NCBI RefSeq assembly: GCF_052324685.1
Contig: NC_135213.1
Span: 448,501 to 512,500 of the forward strand
DNA from: Brachyhypopomus gauderio
Taxonomy: Eukaryota; Chordata; Actinopteri; Gymnotiformes; Hypopomidae
Direction of reading: 5' to 3'
Length of the DNA stretch: 64,000 nucleotides
In this document: one piece after another, positions 13,007 through 37,929 of the stretch
Numbering within the stretch: position 1 is the first letter of the stretch
Layout of the letters: each line of letters starts with the position of its first letter
The notes under the pieces: generated by a model
What the model saw: the letters and a program-made list of their open reading frames with translations, nothing else
The model's database searches: none
What the model was told of the DNA's origin: nothing
Program-made: the position numbers and the translations under genes

Positions 13007-13604
13007 TATGGATGTTTAATTTGATGTTTACATATTTAACCTGCATTTTGTATGTTGGTTACATACTTTTACAAAGACAATTCCATAAAAGCACCAAGAA
13101 AATGGTCTGGCTTGCCAGTGGACATGTTGATGCCGACTCCTACCAGAGTCCCAACATGCACATTGGAGGGACTGAAACTGCTCCGCCTAGATATAGATAT
13201 GGACTATAAATACGAACTGCAAGTAGGTGGACTGTCCAATGGAGGATGGTTTCCATTTTGAGTCTTGGTGTTCCCAAGGTTTCTTTCTAATCCGTCTAGG
13301 GATTTTTGCCTTGCCACAGTCACCCCTGGCTTGCTCATTAGGCATCTGGACGCATAAATAAAATTGACTTGACAATCCTAACATTATAGGAACAGATTTA
13401 CAGTATAAACTCCACTGGTGGTTATCGTTTTTATTTATGAAAACAGTCCGCAGATCTGGCTGTATTTCTAGCAGATGTAAAGGAGGCTGTCCCCATGCTT
13501 CTATAACTGTAGTATCTCCTCACATTCTCCTCAAATCAAACCCCAAATATGAATTTCAAAATATGATTCAAGATGTGCCCACCATGTTTTACTACTCCCA
13601 GCTT

Positions 13605-14099
13605 TTTCAGCAGGAGAAAGAAAAACTGTTGTGATTATCAGTCTTTATTGTTACTATACAGACTGTATGTTGGCATATTAGCAGAGTACACAGAGAGAAA
13701 ATATTAATATGAGAACATCCCCTTGGCCAGTTACATCCCCCAGGTCAGCTGTGAGAATGTCCAAATGGTCAGGCCCACTCTGGTCTCCCCAGATTCAGTT
13801 AACATCTCTAACGTGTCCTTGTGTAGGTGAGCGTGTTGGCTGGAGTGATGTAGTGACTGTTCTTTCACCTGTAACATGTACTTGTGTAGGTGAGCGTGTT
13901 GGCTGGAGTGATGTAGTGACTGTTCTTTCACCTGTAACATGTACTTGTGTAGGTGAGCGCGCTGGCTGGAGTGATGTAGTGACTGTTCTTTCACCTGTAA
14001 CATGTACTTGTGTAGGTGAGCGCGCTGGCTGGAGTGAACCCCGGATTGAGGAGGCAGGGCTGGAACAGACGTTCTGAGGTGCCTCTCCAGTGCACGCAT

Positions 14100-14151
<52 letters not shown>

Positions 14152-14275
14152 TAAGTACACTTTTCAGCAGGAGAAAGAAAAAACTGTTGTGATTATCTGT
14201 CTTTATTGTTACTATACAGATTGAATGTCAGCATATTGGCAGAGGAGTGTAAACAGAGAGAAAATATTAATGTTT
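13605..14275 (+). other. Inverted, tandemly repeated copy of lifr exon 3 and its intron edge
   Basis: From about 13709 to 14100 the plus strand resembles the complement of the lifr region at about 26870-27530: intron text, the 3' splice site TGTAG, and the exon start GTGAGCGTGTTGGCTGGAGT. The part around the splice site is repeated four times with a 63-bp period (21 codons, so a frame stays open). The last copy runs on into further exon 3 text (GAGGTGCCTCTCCAGTGCAC) and then into a (CA)n tract. Direct repeats of ~105 bp (about 13605-13712 and 14163-14275) flank it. The open frames here are by-products, not a gene. Confidence 0.75.
14101..14147. repeat. (CA)n microsatellite
   Basis: An uninterrupted CA dinucleotide tract directly follows the lifr exon 3-like text. 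Confidence 0.95.
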
Positions 14276-14279
14276 CTCT

Positions 14280-16976
14280 GCCGTGTGCACATACACATGT
14301 GCGCACATACTTTCCTTCAGCCATTCTCCATCTGCAGGATGGCAGTCATGCAAACAAAGGGAACGTTAGTGTCTGATTACAGGACCTCATAACATACACC
14401 ATCTGTCTCAGAATTTTACTATTTGTTGATCTACATGCGAAGCGAAGAGAGAGTAGATGTTCACAGACAGACCCATGTTTATATTCACTCTACAGTTCAG
14501 CTGTCATGTGTGTCAATCACATACACAAAACCACAAGTATAATGTCACTGACAGACCTGGCATCTGGTTAATGCGATTGTAGTGTCAGTTTTTTACAGTT
14601 GCATTAAATTAGTGCTATCATATGGTGATTCCAACAGCTTCATATGGTTATTGCAACAGGTGATTGCTCCTCCAAACGCAACCAGACTGTTATCGCAAGC
14701 ATCATGTGGGTATATCTATATGCCGGTCTTCTGACTGTGATAAAGTTACTATGAGCTAAGCTGCAGTACTGGGAATAGCAAAGTTAAAATCTGATCACTT
14801 GGGTTCCGAGTTATCATAAAGACTATATGCATCAGTTCCAGTTCTAGAACTGTGAGCTCATAAAGACTAAACATTTCAGGCATCAGTTCCAGGCCTAAAA
14901 CTCCAAGGGTTTTTTTTACTGGCTGCCGTTTAATTCCAGTTCTAGAACTCTGAGCTTGAACTCTGCACCGGGGTCAAGGATTCTTGAGTTCCAATAAAAA
15001 CGATTTGATTCATCTCTCTGTTGCCAGGCACTCCTTCCCAGTCTTTTCACAGTTCACTCTTCACAGGCAGCTGTGAAGCTGGAGTCCATCAGTATAAGAC
15101 AGTACAGAGCAGATCAAATCAGGTGGTTTCAAACAGAACACATTAGCTTATAACAACACCAGCTTCATAAGTCCTCAAGCTACATGCAAAAAAAATTTAA
15201 TTCAGACAAAACAAATACAAATCTGTAGTAAAGGCATAAAAGCAAGGTGTTATCTAAAAAAATATGTTATTAGTAATATTTATTACCTTAAAATAAAATC
15301 TCTTGCAGTAGTATTTAAAGCTTTAGATTGATCATGCCTACATTTCCCAGATATCCCATCATGTGACCTGACACTGCTGTTGCTTAGGGTCTAAGAAAAA
15401 TATTCAGGCTTTCATCTGCTGTGAGAATTAGTAAACACAATCACATACACAAACCAAACTCTCTCTCATTCTCTCACACACATACTTTTGTAATTGTACC
15501 TCGTCAGGACACATATGACATATATATAACTAAATATATGTAATAAGAGTTTCTAGCCTAATCCCACCATTAACCCCTGTAACCAAATTTGCCCTCAATT
15601 TTTTTTTTTTTTAAGCAAATTATTTTTTACCTGGTCAGGACCATTTCGCTGGTGCAGACCACTTAGCTTACTCCTGACTATAGATTACTCCTGACCACAT
15701 AGCTTACTTTGGACCATATAGATTACTTCCGATTTAATCTAGTTTTCGTTGTGCCTTAAAGTACAAAACACACACTCCTTTTTCTCTGTGGTGTGTTTGT
15801 TGATGTGTGTATGTAATGTCACATTATAACTTATGAACTACAATACACAGCGTTAGGTATTTGAGATCTTTGGCAGGACTCTGTCACAAATATGAATTGT
15901 TGCCTTGCAGCACAAGGCCTTGTGTGTCATAGTGTTCTCCTCCCAAGAGTTCAGAGAGTCCTGGACCAGTTCTGAGAGTTCTGAAGAGTACAGTGGCTGC
16001 TACTGGCTACAAATGACCTGTAGTTCCTGCATCTCAGCAGGAGAAGGGAGAAGCTCAAGCGCAGGGGTGTGTAAACATCTCCATCACAACACACTTAACA
16101 CATAATACACAAACGCGTTAAACTGGGACAGCAAGCACTCAAAGGTCAGGATTTTTTTTTACCCCCAACACATAACAATGCCTCTGGAACTGCAGCTAGA
16201 AAAGGGTTCATCTTGTAGAAAAAAAACATTCTGGGTTCTGACACCTGTCAGAAAAGAGTAACAAAGTGGCACTACTGGGTGTTAAGGGTTAGGGGGTTGT
16301 AGGTGGGACTCAAAGTACTGAACTTGCACACAACAGAAACTTTACAACAAAACAGAACTACAAAACATACACTGTAGTGTTAACCCACAGGCAGTGACAA
16401 CTGCCAGCAATTAGAGTACTGCTACGTGATTGGTTAAGACACGCCAAGTCCTCCCATTCATGTAATTGGTTTAGAGGCATTTCACAAACCCCTCCCACAA
16501 TTACATATTCGGCTACATTGAGACCAGCACAGCCTCAAAGTATCTGGGAACTTGAGTTCTTGTTTTGTGTTTTTACACCACACATTGATAATGCCATAAA
16601 ACCGGTGTCTGTGATCGGTGAGCTTATACAAACACTAATGTGACCTGTGCATCAGCCCCACGGCTGAAGGGATAATACTATAAAACGCAATGCTGAGGGG
16701 AAACAGTCCCTGTGCAATCAATCCATGTAGCTGAGTGCAGCGCCCTCTTCAGGTGATACATGTCACTGTTCCGTTGCAGCTCAGCACCCACCATCACACT
16801 TCAGTAGTGTTGACCTTGGCACTGATTCAGCATTGGGACACACGGCACACCCTTTCACAACCCAAAATCAACAGTGAACAGAGTCAGCGGTCATGAGAGG
16901 CTCACTTCACATACACTGAAAAGTCAGAAAAGAACCACACTCAAAAGCTTAATGACATAAGAGCTCACAGCAGCGG
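14280..16976 (-). other. Region downstream of lifr, probable 3' UTR and flank
   Basis: There is no open frame with a family signal. The complement of AATAAA occurs at 15279-15284 and at 14202-14207, giving candidate polyadenylation signals for the minus-strand lifr transcript. The first would give a 3' UTR of about 1.7 kb. A T run lies at 15600-15614. The true 3' end cannot be decided without transcripts. Confidence 0.35.
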
Positions 16977-17001
16977 TGGACCTGCAGAACACCCCAGGGC
17001 T

Positions 17002-28940
<11,939 letters not shown>

Positions 28941-29011
28941 GTCCAGAGCCCAGAGTCACAACACACTCCTGCAACACAACACACACACACCATCAACACA
29001 ACACACTCCTG

Positions 29012-29062
29012 CAAAACATCCTCATCATCATGTCCCGAGCCCAGATACACAACGCACACAGC
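29012..29062 (-). pseudogene. Duplicated copy of lifr start exon edge
   Basis: The complement carries TTTTGCAGGAGTGTGTTGTG and, just upstream, CTGGGCTCGGGACATGATGA. Both resemble the true acceptor and leader-ATG region at 28976-28930. If transcribed it would add upstream ATGs (29031, 29028, 29025) that run into a stop. Confidence 0.7.
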
Positions 29063-29409
29063 CACACAAACAGGATGGACCTCCAGGCCTCATTGCACAC
29101 CATCACAGCAGAGTGCCTCCCTCACTCACGCTTCAGAGCACGACAACAAGAATCAAAGCAGTGTGCAAGGAACATGTTCACACAGGCCTACTCTCTGTGT
29201 GTATGTCTCAATCTCACACACAAAGAAAGCACACTCCCATTCAGTCAAACTGAAACTTTAAGTTGCCCAAACGTCTCACAGTAAAATAAACTTATTTTCT
29301 GGATTCAGTTTCATTCTGAATCTACATGCTGGACTGCTACAACAGTACTCAAAAACAGTGTGTTTATTACTGTCAAAGCAAATTAGTTTATTTGAATCTA
29401 GTTATTAGG

Positions 29410-31430
29410 GCTCCGAGCACCAAAGGTGCTGGAGGCCTATTGTAATTGTTAGGATTTTTCTCCTTATTATTAGGGTTCACACACATAGTGTGGGAAACCT
29501 ATTGTTATTGCTCGGATTTTTCTTTCTTATTATTATTATTATTTTTCTCCGCATAAAACGCATACTGCAGCCTAAACCGTAAGGCGCAGGGAGACCAAAC
29601 TTGGCAGACTGGTGTAGTCTGTTTGCGGGACCGTGCTTAAGTACAGACACCCAAATTGGCCTCATGGTGGCGCTATAGCGCAGCATTTTGCATTTGGATT
29701 CATATCTCCCACCCCGTAGGTCCTAGACACAAAATTCCACTTCAGTTGCATTCCTTGGCTCCAGACAAACAAAAAAGCCTCAAGAACCATTAAGCTCCGC
29801 CTACTTAGATTTTTTGCTAATTTGCATAATATGCAAAACCTACTTTTTTATACTAGTCCCTGGTTTTTCATCTGATCACCACAATCTTGGTGTCAAAATA
29901 TTCACAAGAATCTCATTATCAAGGAACATCAACAAAACTGTGACATTGGTATACCGTCTGGTTGTCACATGTCAATCAATAGCTCTGAGGCGTGGCCAAA
30001 TTGACTTCAGCAGCTATATCTCAGCAATGCTTTGACCTATCTTTATGAAAATTTATCAGTTGTTAGGGCACATGACTCAGAGGTCACAGGTCAAAGCTGG
30101 CCACGATTGTCCAATAGGGGGCGCTATAACATGGGGAAATTTGTTTCTCAGAAACCATTAGTCACATCAAGCCCAAACTTTACAGGCATCATCAGGGGCC
30201 CAAGTGGTATCAAGGCACACAATGATGACCTCATCACTCAAAAAACATGGCCGCCATGAGCCAATTAATTTTTATTTGAATTAATTGGCCATTTGACAGA
30301 CTTACCATTGGCCAATCAACATGAAACCTCATCACTGTACATATCCCAGGACTATGTGTCATACTGTGCAGTGTTGAAACATTTGGCCACTAGGTGGCGC
30401 TATTTGTGAAAATCATACATAACTCCTCCAAATTTTCACTTAGGAACATACAACTTGTTTCATTTTATACCTTGCAGTAGACCTGACAACTTTGCAATTA
30501 CAAGTCCTATTAAAAAATGCATACTTTTGTCACATTCATCAATTGTTTGAAAATAGCTCTTTAAGAACTAGTCCTAGGAATTTGATCCAATGATGGCAAA
30601 AATGGCATAGGCATAATCTGTAGACACTGTAGTTAACTAAATAAGGAAAAAATGTTGCATTTTTATTTGTCTGATTGGTCAATTTTTCCATTATATCCTT
30701 CTGGCCATGCCATAAATGACCTTTATTGCTATCACTCATAAACCATGTAAGTGATCAACTCCCAATTTGAAAGGCTTTTATAGACTGAGGTCCTTGTGAG
30801 GTAGGCCAAGTTTGGTTCAAATTGGCCTGTCGGAGGCGCTACAGTACCCAAAAACCTGAGAAATCATAAAAACTCACGCAGCAATCTTGTTATGCAGAAT
30901 ACAGACAAGTAATGGGGCTTGTATGATTCAGATCAATGAGGTCTATAACATTGCAATTACATCTCATAACAAAAAGTGCACTGCCTGACCAGAAATGAAC
31001 CTTTTAATTCACCAAAATGTCATTGCATTACTGAGATTAATGAGATATCAGTATGATAGTACTTGGGCTCCATCTAGTGGCCAAACACCGAAACTGACTG
31101 AAAACAATTGCTCACATGAAACACCACACAAACGCACACAAAGCTGATCTCAGCATGTGATTTAGTTCTGTGATCTGAATCATTTTGCCAATACACATTA
31201 TTTTGATCCTTTTGGGCCTTTAGTGCCTCAGTTGAATTGAATGTTTTGTCACATTGATTTACTTATGCATTTTTTCCACTCAAACAGCTTCTATTCACTT
31301 TTGGGTCTAAAGGACCTATTGGGCTTCTTTTTGCCTATTGAGGCCAAGAGGCCAATTTGTTGGTCTAAAAGACCCTTTGGGCTTTTTTGCCTTTTTTTGT
31401 GTGAACCCGCCAATCGCCGCTTGCGGCTAT
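29410..31430 (+). repeat. Unclassified ~2 kb interspersed repeat, copy A
   Basis: This starts near GGCTCCGAGCACCAAAGGTG and ends CGCCGCTTGCGGCTATATTT. Landmarks are a (TTA)n run, CCTAAACCGTAAGGCGCAGG, CCCACCCCGTAGGTCCTA, TAATTTGCATAATATGCAAA and CTAGGTGGCGCTATTTGTGA. A second, diverged copy with the same landmarks follows directly. No coding frame is visible. The end sequence contains the small hairpin GCCGC-TT-GCGGC. I do not recognise the family. Confidence 0.7.
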
Positions 31431-33512
31431 ATTTATTATTATTATTATTCTTTTTCTGCCTTAAAACGGATCGCACAGCCCAAACCGTAAGGCCTACAGA
31501 CTTGAAACTTGGTCAATAGGTAGTAGTCCCTCCCGCTACTCAGGCGCAAGACGCCAGCCAAATCCGCCCATAGGTGGCGCTACAGCGCACGCAAACGCAT
31601 TCAAGTAAATTGCCAGTACCACGTATGTCCTAAATTTAAAATTCTTTCATATACATCTTCCTTGTCTCCAAACCTACCAAAAAGCCTCAAGAACCCATAA
31701 GCTCCGCCTACTTCGTTTTCGAGCTAATTTGCATAATATGCAAAATCGCACACATTTTTGAGAGCAAACTAGTCCCTGGATTTTTCACATACATGCACAT
31801 ATGTGGTATCAAAACGTTCAGAAGAGTCTGAACTTTAATAATTTTTAACAAAAAATGCACATTTCTGCACATGGGCGTGGCCACATGCCACACAAGTCAA
31901 GGGGCAAAAATTTCACAGCCAAAAATGCACATTTTCTGCTGTATCTCATGCATACTTTTACATATTCACACCAAATTTCATATACATGTACCTGTTGGGC
32001 GTCTACACCTGCCCATACATTTTGGCACACATTCACACCTAGGGGGCGCTATAACTGCCAAAAAACTCTCCTGCACACACCGATTGGCCAAATAACACGA
32101 AACTTGGTATGCATCATCTACATGCACCTCTGAGACAGGTCCTAGGTCTGCACCATCATATGTCCAATATGGCCGCCACCATCGACCAATTAGCTGTCAG
32201 TATACAATTTCACAAGCTTTACAAGCTTTACATATGTCAATTGACCTGAAACTCACATGGCATGTTCAGGTGCACACCCTCTAAGACATACTGGGGTATG
32301 ATGGCAATTGCACCACTAGGTGGCGCTATACTAGAAACTCCTGAATTACGCCCACATAGTATGTCATAAAACATCAAACTTGGACTCATATGATTCTACG
32401 TAGAATCCTTAACAACTTTGTAATTGCAAGTGCTTTACAAAAATGTATGGATTTTCACATATTATCAAATATGTATAATTTCCATTTTCCACACTACTCC
32501 TAGGATTTTCACTCCATCACCTCAAATCACACCTTGATATACTCAGCAGACTATGCAATGCAAATGTTGTGCAAAAAATCCTAAGATTTCCACAAATTTA
32601 TATTTTTCATATGCATCACAATGGTACCATCATAACACATCAAATTCATATTTTAATAACTCCGCCATAGTATGTCCGATCTTTATGAAAATTGACATGC
32701 ACATTCACATGACCACTGTGGTGATATGTGCCAAGTTTGAGCTAAATCCGTGCACAAATGACTCTACAGTGAATATTTTCATTTTCCATACTCAGCAGTG
32801 CAAGGAGCGGTAGAGAGCCTTTGAAGGCACGCACGCTCTCATTCTCGCAGACGCAGAGTGCCCCTCTCATCCACTCCCCCCACACTCCCCCAACCTTCTA
32901 ACACTTAACAACCCATGTCTCTGTCTCCCCCTCCCTCTCTCTATTTCACATGCACTCACTTCTCACACACGCAGAGTGCCCCTCTCATCCACTCCCCCCC
33001 CCCCACTCCCCCAACCTTCTAACACTTAACAACCCATGGTCTCTGTCTCCCCCTCCCTCTCTCTATTTCACATGCACTCACAAAAAAACAGGCCTCCCTA
33101 TAAGCTTCACATACACACTGCCTTAGCCATGCCTACCCATACATTAGAGAGTAACACATAAAAACACCAAATTCACACACACACACACATACACCTACTT
33201 ATGTGTATGCATCACAGATTGAGCACATACATGTCTGACATGACAGTGTGAGTTCACTGTGACAACTAAGACTGCCCATTATATGCAATCACTCACACAC
33301 ATACACAGCTCTAACTGATGAAAACAAACATTATCACACCAAACCTCTCTCTCTCTCTATTACACATGCACACACATGCACTGGCCTACCAATAGGTTTC
33401 ACATACACACTGGCCTAGCCATATCTACTATGCCTTCGCCGCAGGCATGCAAGTCGGTACCTATGCCACTTGCGAGGAGCCCGCTCATTGCCGCTTGCGG
33501 CTATATTTTAAT
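31431..33512 (+). repeat. Unclassified ~2 kb interspersed repeat, copy B
   Basis: The landmarks match copy A: a (TTA)n run, CCCAAACCGTAAGGCCTACA, TAATTTGCATAATATGCAAA, ACTAGGTGGCGCTATACTAG and the terminal GCCGCTTGCGGCTATATTTT. It has in addition a tandem pair of ~125-bp units at about 32845-33080, each with CGCAGAGTGCCCCTCTCATC and CTTCTAACACTTAACAACCC. Confidence 0.7.
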
Positions 33513-34302
33513 TTGAATTTAGTTTATTTAATCTGAATCTTAAATAAAATTTACATTTTTAATATTTAATATAAATATGGCTGTTTGTCTTGTTTTGTTT
33601 GTATCATGATGTTTGTGTGTAGGCCTACCTGAGTTTCAGTTTTGTATCATTACATACTTAATAAACAAGATGTAGAACAAAACACAGAAAACTGACTTAT
33701 ACCTACATTTACATCAACAAGATCTGGCATACAAGGTCTCCCAGTGTACTGCTGGGCTCTCTCAAGGTTCAATATCACATTTCAAGAACAGCAAACATAC
33801 AACATCTTTTCAAACCCACACACTTTACTCCCAGAGCACATAGTCAGGAGAGAAGAGAGAGGAAGTGGAGAGAAGGGGGAGTGAAGGATGGAGAGACAGA
33901 GAGAAACATTCCTTCATGTACTTGAATGTGATGGAGGTACAGAACTACCCAGTCCCAACTCCCTTCAGTGCTGGAGCATTCAATCATCTCCACTGACCCT
34001 CGAAACAATACTCCTCAGATCTCTGGATTAAAGCAGCCCTGGCCCACCAAACAACAGAAACAAATCACTCTGCGTACAGTAATCAGTCCTTATTCTGAAT
34101 CTGGATCTACTGTTCAGTTCACAGAGAAGTGAAGAGAAGATATGATGAGTCCATTAATGCTAACCTGAATCTTTAGTTAAGAAAATCAACATCTGAACAC
34201 TTAAAACACGTCAAAAAGATACTCTTCATTAGCATACTTGGATACTACGCTACACTCAAAACATCAAATATCTCCATATGAATAAAATAATCATATATTT
34301 GG
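33513..34302. other. Intergenic stretch, nothing recognised
   Basis: Between lifr and osmr. No gene-like frame. It has a purine-rich patch at 33850-33905 and no terminal repeats. Confidence 0.4.
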
Positions 34303-34428
34303 ATCATTCTGAATATATATAATATACATAATTTCCTTCAGCTCTGGACATTATATATATATATATATATATATAGATTATGTCCAGAGCTGAAGGAAAT
34401 TATGTATATTATATATATTCAGAATGAT
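34303..34428. repeat. Perfect palindrome with 48-bp arms and AT-rich centre
   Basis: 34303-34350 (ATCATTCTGAATATATATAA...) is the exact complement of 34381-34428, separated by 30 bp dominated by (AT)n. The arms contain TTTCCTTCAGCTCTGGACA. The single-strand form would be a long hairpin. No flanking target duplication was identified. Confidence 0.95.
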
Positions 34429-34834
34429 ACAGATTACTGGAACAACACTGCCCAGCATTGCCTATTTTCACCAAACCAGTTTAGGACCCATTTAAACACA
34501 GGCTGGGAACCTGCTTGCATGCCGATCCTGAGAGCAAAACACCCATGCTTGTAAAATCACCATGCATCTATCAAGTTTCCCACCAAAGCCTCAGAGAAGA
34601 CAAATGAGTCCACAGCGGCTTTCTGTACCACTTCACCACCACACACAAGACATTAAAGACCGAGGCCTCAGTCTTCAGACCAGTCCCCAGGCTTCAGAAA
34701 TAGCCTGTTCTCGCTGGAGCCTCAGCAATACTAGCAGATTACTGGAAGCTCCAGTGGAGGTATGCAGAAGGCTGCGGACAGAGCTGGAAATGAGCACAAA
34801 CTGAACAGCAGCCTGCATAACGTCTTCAAACAGA

Positions 34835-35395
34835 CCCCAAACACCTACCCCAAGACCCACCCAAACGCACACCCCAGGGCCTCCCCAAACACCTACCCCA
34901 AAGACCCACCCAAACACCTACCCAAATGCACACCCCAGGGCCTCCCCAAACACCTACCCCAAGACCCACCCAAACACCTACCCAAATGCACACCCCAGGG
35001 CCTCCCCAAACACCTACCCCAAAGACCCACCCAAACACCTACCCCAAGACCCACCCAAACACCTACCCAAATGCACACCCCAGGACCTCCCCAAACACCT
35101 ACCCCAAGACCCACCCAAACACCTACCCAAATGCACACCCCAGGGCCTCCCCAAACACCTACCCCAAGACCCACCCAAACACCTACCCAAATGCACACCC
35201 CAGGGCCTCCCCAAACACCTACCCCAAAGACCCACCCAAACACCTACCCCAAGACCCACCCAAACACTTACCCCAAAGACCCACCCAAACACTTACCCCA
35301 AAGACCCACCCAAACACTTACCCCAAAGACCCACCCAAACACCTATGCCAAGACCCACTCAAACACCGCACCAAAAGACCCACCCAAAAACAAAC
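34835..35395. repeat. Composite minisatellite, CCCAAACACCTACC units
   Basis: Short units of about 24 bp (CCCAAGACCCACCCAAACAC) are arranged in a larger ~67-bp unit that includes CAAATGCACACCCCAGGGCC. Open frames across it (34762-35439 plus; several minus) are low-complexity read-through. Confidence 0.95.
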
Positions 35396-35399
35396 CCAC

Positions 35400-36315
35400 T
35401 CTTAAAGCAATCAAAACACACATAAAACCATTAGCATGACATGGCTACACTAACCCTGCCACAGCTTCGCCAACCCTGCTATAACCTCTTCAAACCCTGC
35501 CACTCACACCATCGGTATTAAGCATGAAGGTCCCTACAGGCCGCGTGTGTAACTCGTCAACAAACTGCTCTCCAAACTTAAAGCACACACACTCTTGTAA
35601 CACATTAACTCTAAACATTGTTCACATATAAACCAAGTCATGCTGCACTGAACTCCAATGAGCCAGTGGCTGAAAGCAGTTTCTGCTAAAAGTGTCCCCT
35701 CTGCTGGGCTCCTCCCTGGGCAGAAGGCCAGCACTCTCTACCCAGTGTGGGTGGGCACACACACAGCCTGTCATTATACGCTAGCCAAAGCGGAGGTCTT
35801 TCTTTGGGTCTCTCAGAGCAGGAAGCCTGTAACCCTAAATACACAGCTCTATGAAAAGCTGTGTGCGGAGAGACCAGCAGAACAGAATACAGAGTGAATG
35901 TCACACGATGTAACGCGCTGAGCTGATCCCTGAAAGGCTCCATGAAACCGATGTATTGACTTTATTCTCCTGGGTTTTTGTGAGGTCAAAATGAGCCTGG
36001 TCTCACACCTACACATCAAACACATTCAGCATTTCTAAGGACTGAGAACTATAGTAGGCTGTATTCAACAGGGTCCTTGGATGGCAGCTGTTATAATATG
36101 TAGCACTTCAAAAAATATACACATATTTTGGTTTATTTGAAAAGTGGTTACCTCAAGCCTGGGCTGTTCATAACACAAACATATGAGCTGTGAAAGGACT
36201 TTCACCTCCACATACACCAGCCTGTGCTAGTGGAGTAAAATTAGCACGCTCTGAGCACAGGAGAATGTGGACTGGAATAGGTTATGGTCACAAAACAGGC
36301 ATTCAATGCAAACAT

Positions 36316-36347
<32 letters not shown>

Positions 36348-37928
36348 TAGCAATCCCGATAACCAGTTACTGACATCAGCAATATGTGGCAACAAGTCTC
36401 TTTGCTACACAACTACACAGAGCTCAAACTCCGCAGCCCTAACAGGATACGTGAGAATAGCTGTTCGTGCAACTTTATTCTGATTCTTTTCTGCACTGTT
36501 ATCTTCTGGTGATTATGTGGAATTCCGCTGAAGATGAGCTCATGTAACCTGAAGCGTGGTAGTGAAGAACAGAAAGTGCTGGTCTGCTTATCGCTTACGA
36601 ATAAACACCACACGAGCAGTAACAGCAGCTCTGAGCCGCTCCAATACCAACACCTCTGTTACAAAATAACTACCATGGCTGACGACGAACGCTTCAGCAG
36701 AGCACTCAAACATGACCTCCACCAGGAGCACCACAGAGTGCTGGCACACACAATCTCCAACAGCGCGCGTTAAAAATAATCTTTAAAAAAAATTCTTTTT
36801 TGTTATTTCTTTTTAGATCTATATTGTATATAGTGTCTATCCATTCACCACCACCCCTTCTTAGACTTTATCACTCAATGCACTACTGTCCCTTCCCAAC
36901 ACTGCTGATGTTCCCCAGTGTGGCACTAATAAAGGATTATCTGATCTGATACAGTCAGACTGTGTTATGATACAACAGCACAGAGCAGTCAGACTGTGTT
37001 AGAATGCATCAGCACTCCGCTCCGCTCTGCAGCAGGGCAGTTTCCTGGCCTGCATGTTCTGAGCTGGAATTGTTCACCCAGGGCTGTGTGCACGTCTTCC
37101 TGCTCTTTAGTGATTTTCCTCGGAACTGTGGCTGCCTCCGGGCTGTGTCTGTACACAGCTGTGACAACCTCAGCTGACAAACACTGCCCTGCAGATACTA
37201 TAGCAATGGCAGACACAATGGCATACAGTAATATTTGAGATCTGCTAATGGCATGCAAGTTTATGAAACTACAAAATGAAGTTCACGTCTTTTTTAACTT
37301 TTCAGTATCATTCACATCTGTTAAGCTGTGGGCCTGATGACTGAACCTGGTGATCGAACGATTCTTTTTAGCACTCTTGCAAATGTTAACATACAGGTTA
37401 ATGATTTATTGTGTAGGCAAAGCATGTTTCTGATGTTTTATCATATCTTTAGCAGTGTGTAATAACACTCCCATCAAACCTTTGACTGGTTTGTTCTTTG
37501 TTCCAAAGAAGCTCTGTTGTGTGGTCTGGATGAATGGTGAAGACCGGTCTCGAAGACCGTATCCAGTCTACACTACAAGCTGCTCCCTCCTCTCTGCTCA
37601 AAGACCTGGTTGCTTTTTTTTGATGTACTTTCCTGTTTCAGCCAATGACTACTGTAAGCCTTTGAGAGCTGCTCCTGACCTCACTGTGACATCATCCCTC
37701 ACTAGCTTCCCAGGAGCTCAGGAGGTGTGGCCTAATGTCAACCAGCTGGTTTACTATTGGCACAGAGTGGTCTAGACACTATTTTAGGGGTATGATAATG
37801 CTTTCATTCTTCTTTCATACATGTCACAGTGTAACACAGTGTTAATAGTGTTAGTGTTGTTTATAAGACTATAACAGTATATCTGAAGTGTTCTCCAGAT
37901 CTGGGATTAACCTGGCTGGTCCTCAGGA
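35400..37928. other. Intergenic region between lifr and osmr
   Basis: No coding frame with a family signal. A (CA)n tract lies at 36318-36342. A LINE/SINE-type tail (TGGCACTAATAAAGGATTAT) lies near 36921-36945. Non-coding 5' exons of lifr could lie here but cannot be recognised from sequence alone. Confidence 0.4.
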
Positions 37929-37929
37929 C

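Noticed and set aside
13709..14160. Open frames on both strands with 21-residue repeats, possible repeat protein
   Set aside because: The 63-bp unit is a multiple of three and derives from a lifr splice-site region; no gene structure.
1..16900. EGFLAM or another host gene beyond lifr, expected from human synteny
   Set aside because: No exon of any recognisable host gene was found there; only repeats and transposon remnants.
34762..35439. Proline/threonine-rich open frames, both strands
   Set aside because: Low-complexity composite minisatellite; the same text is open in several frames.
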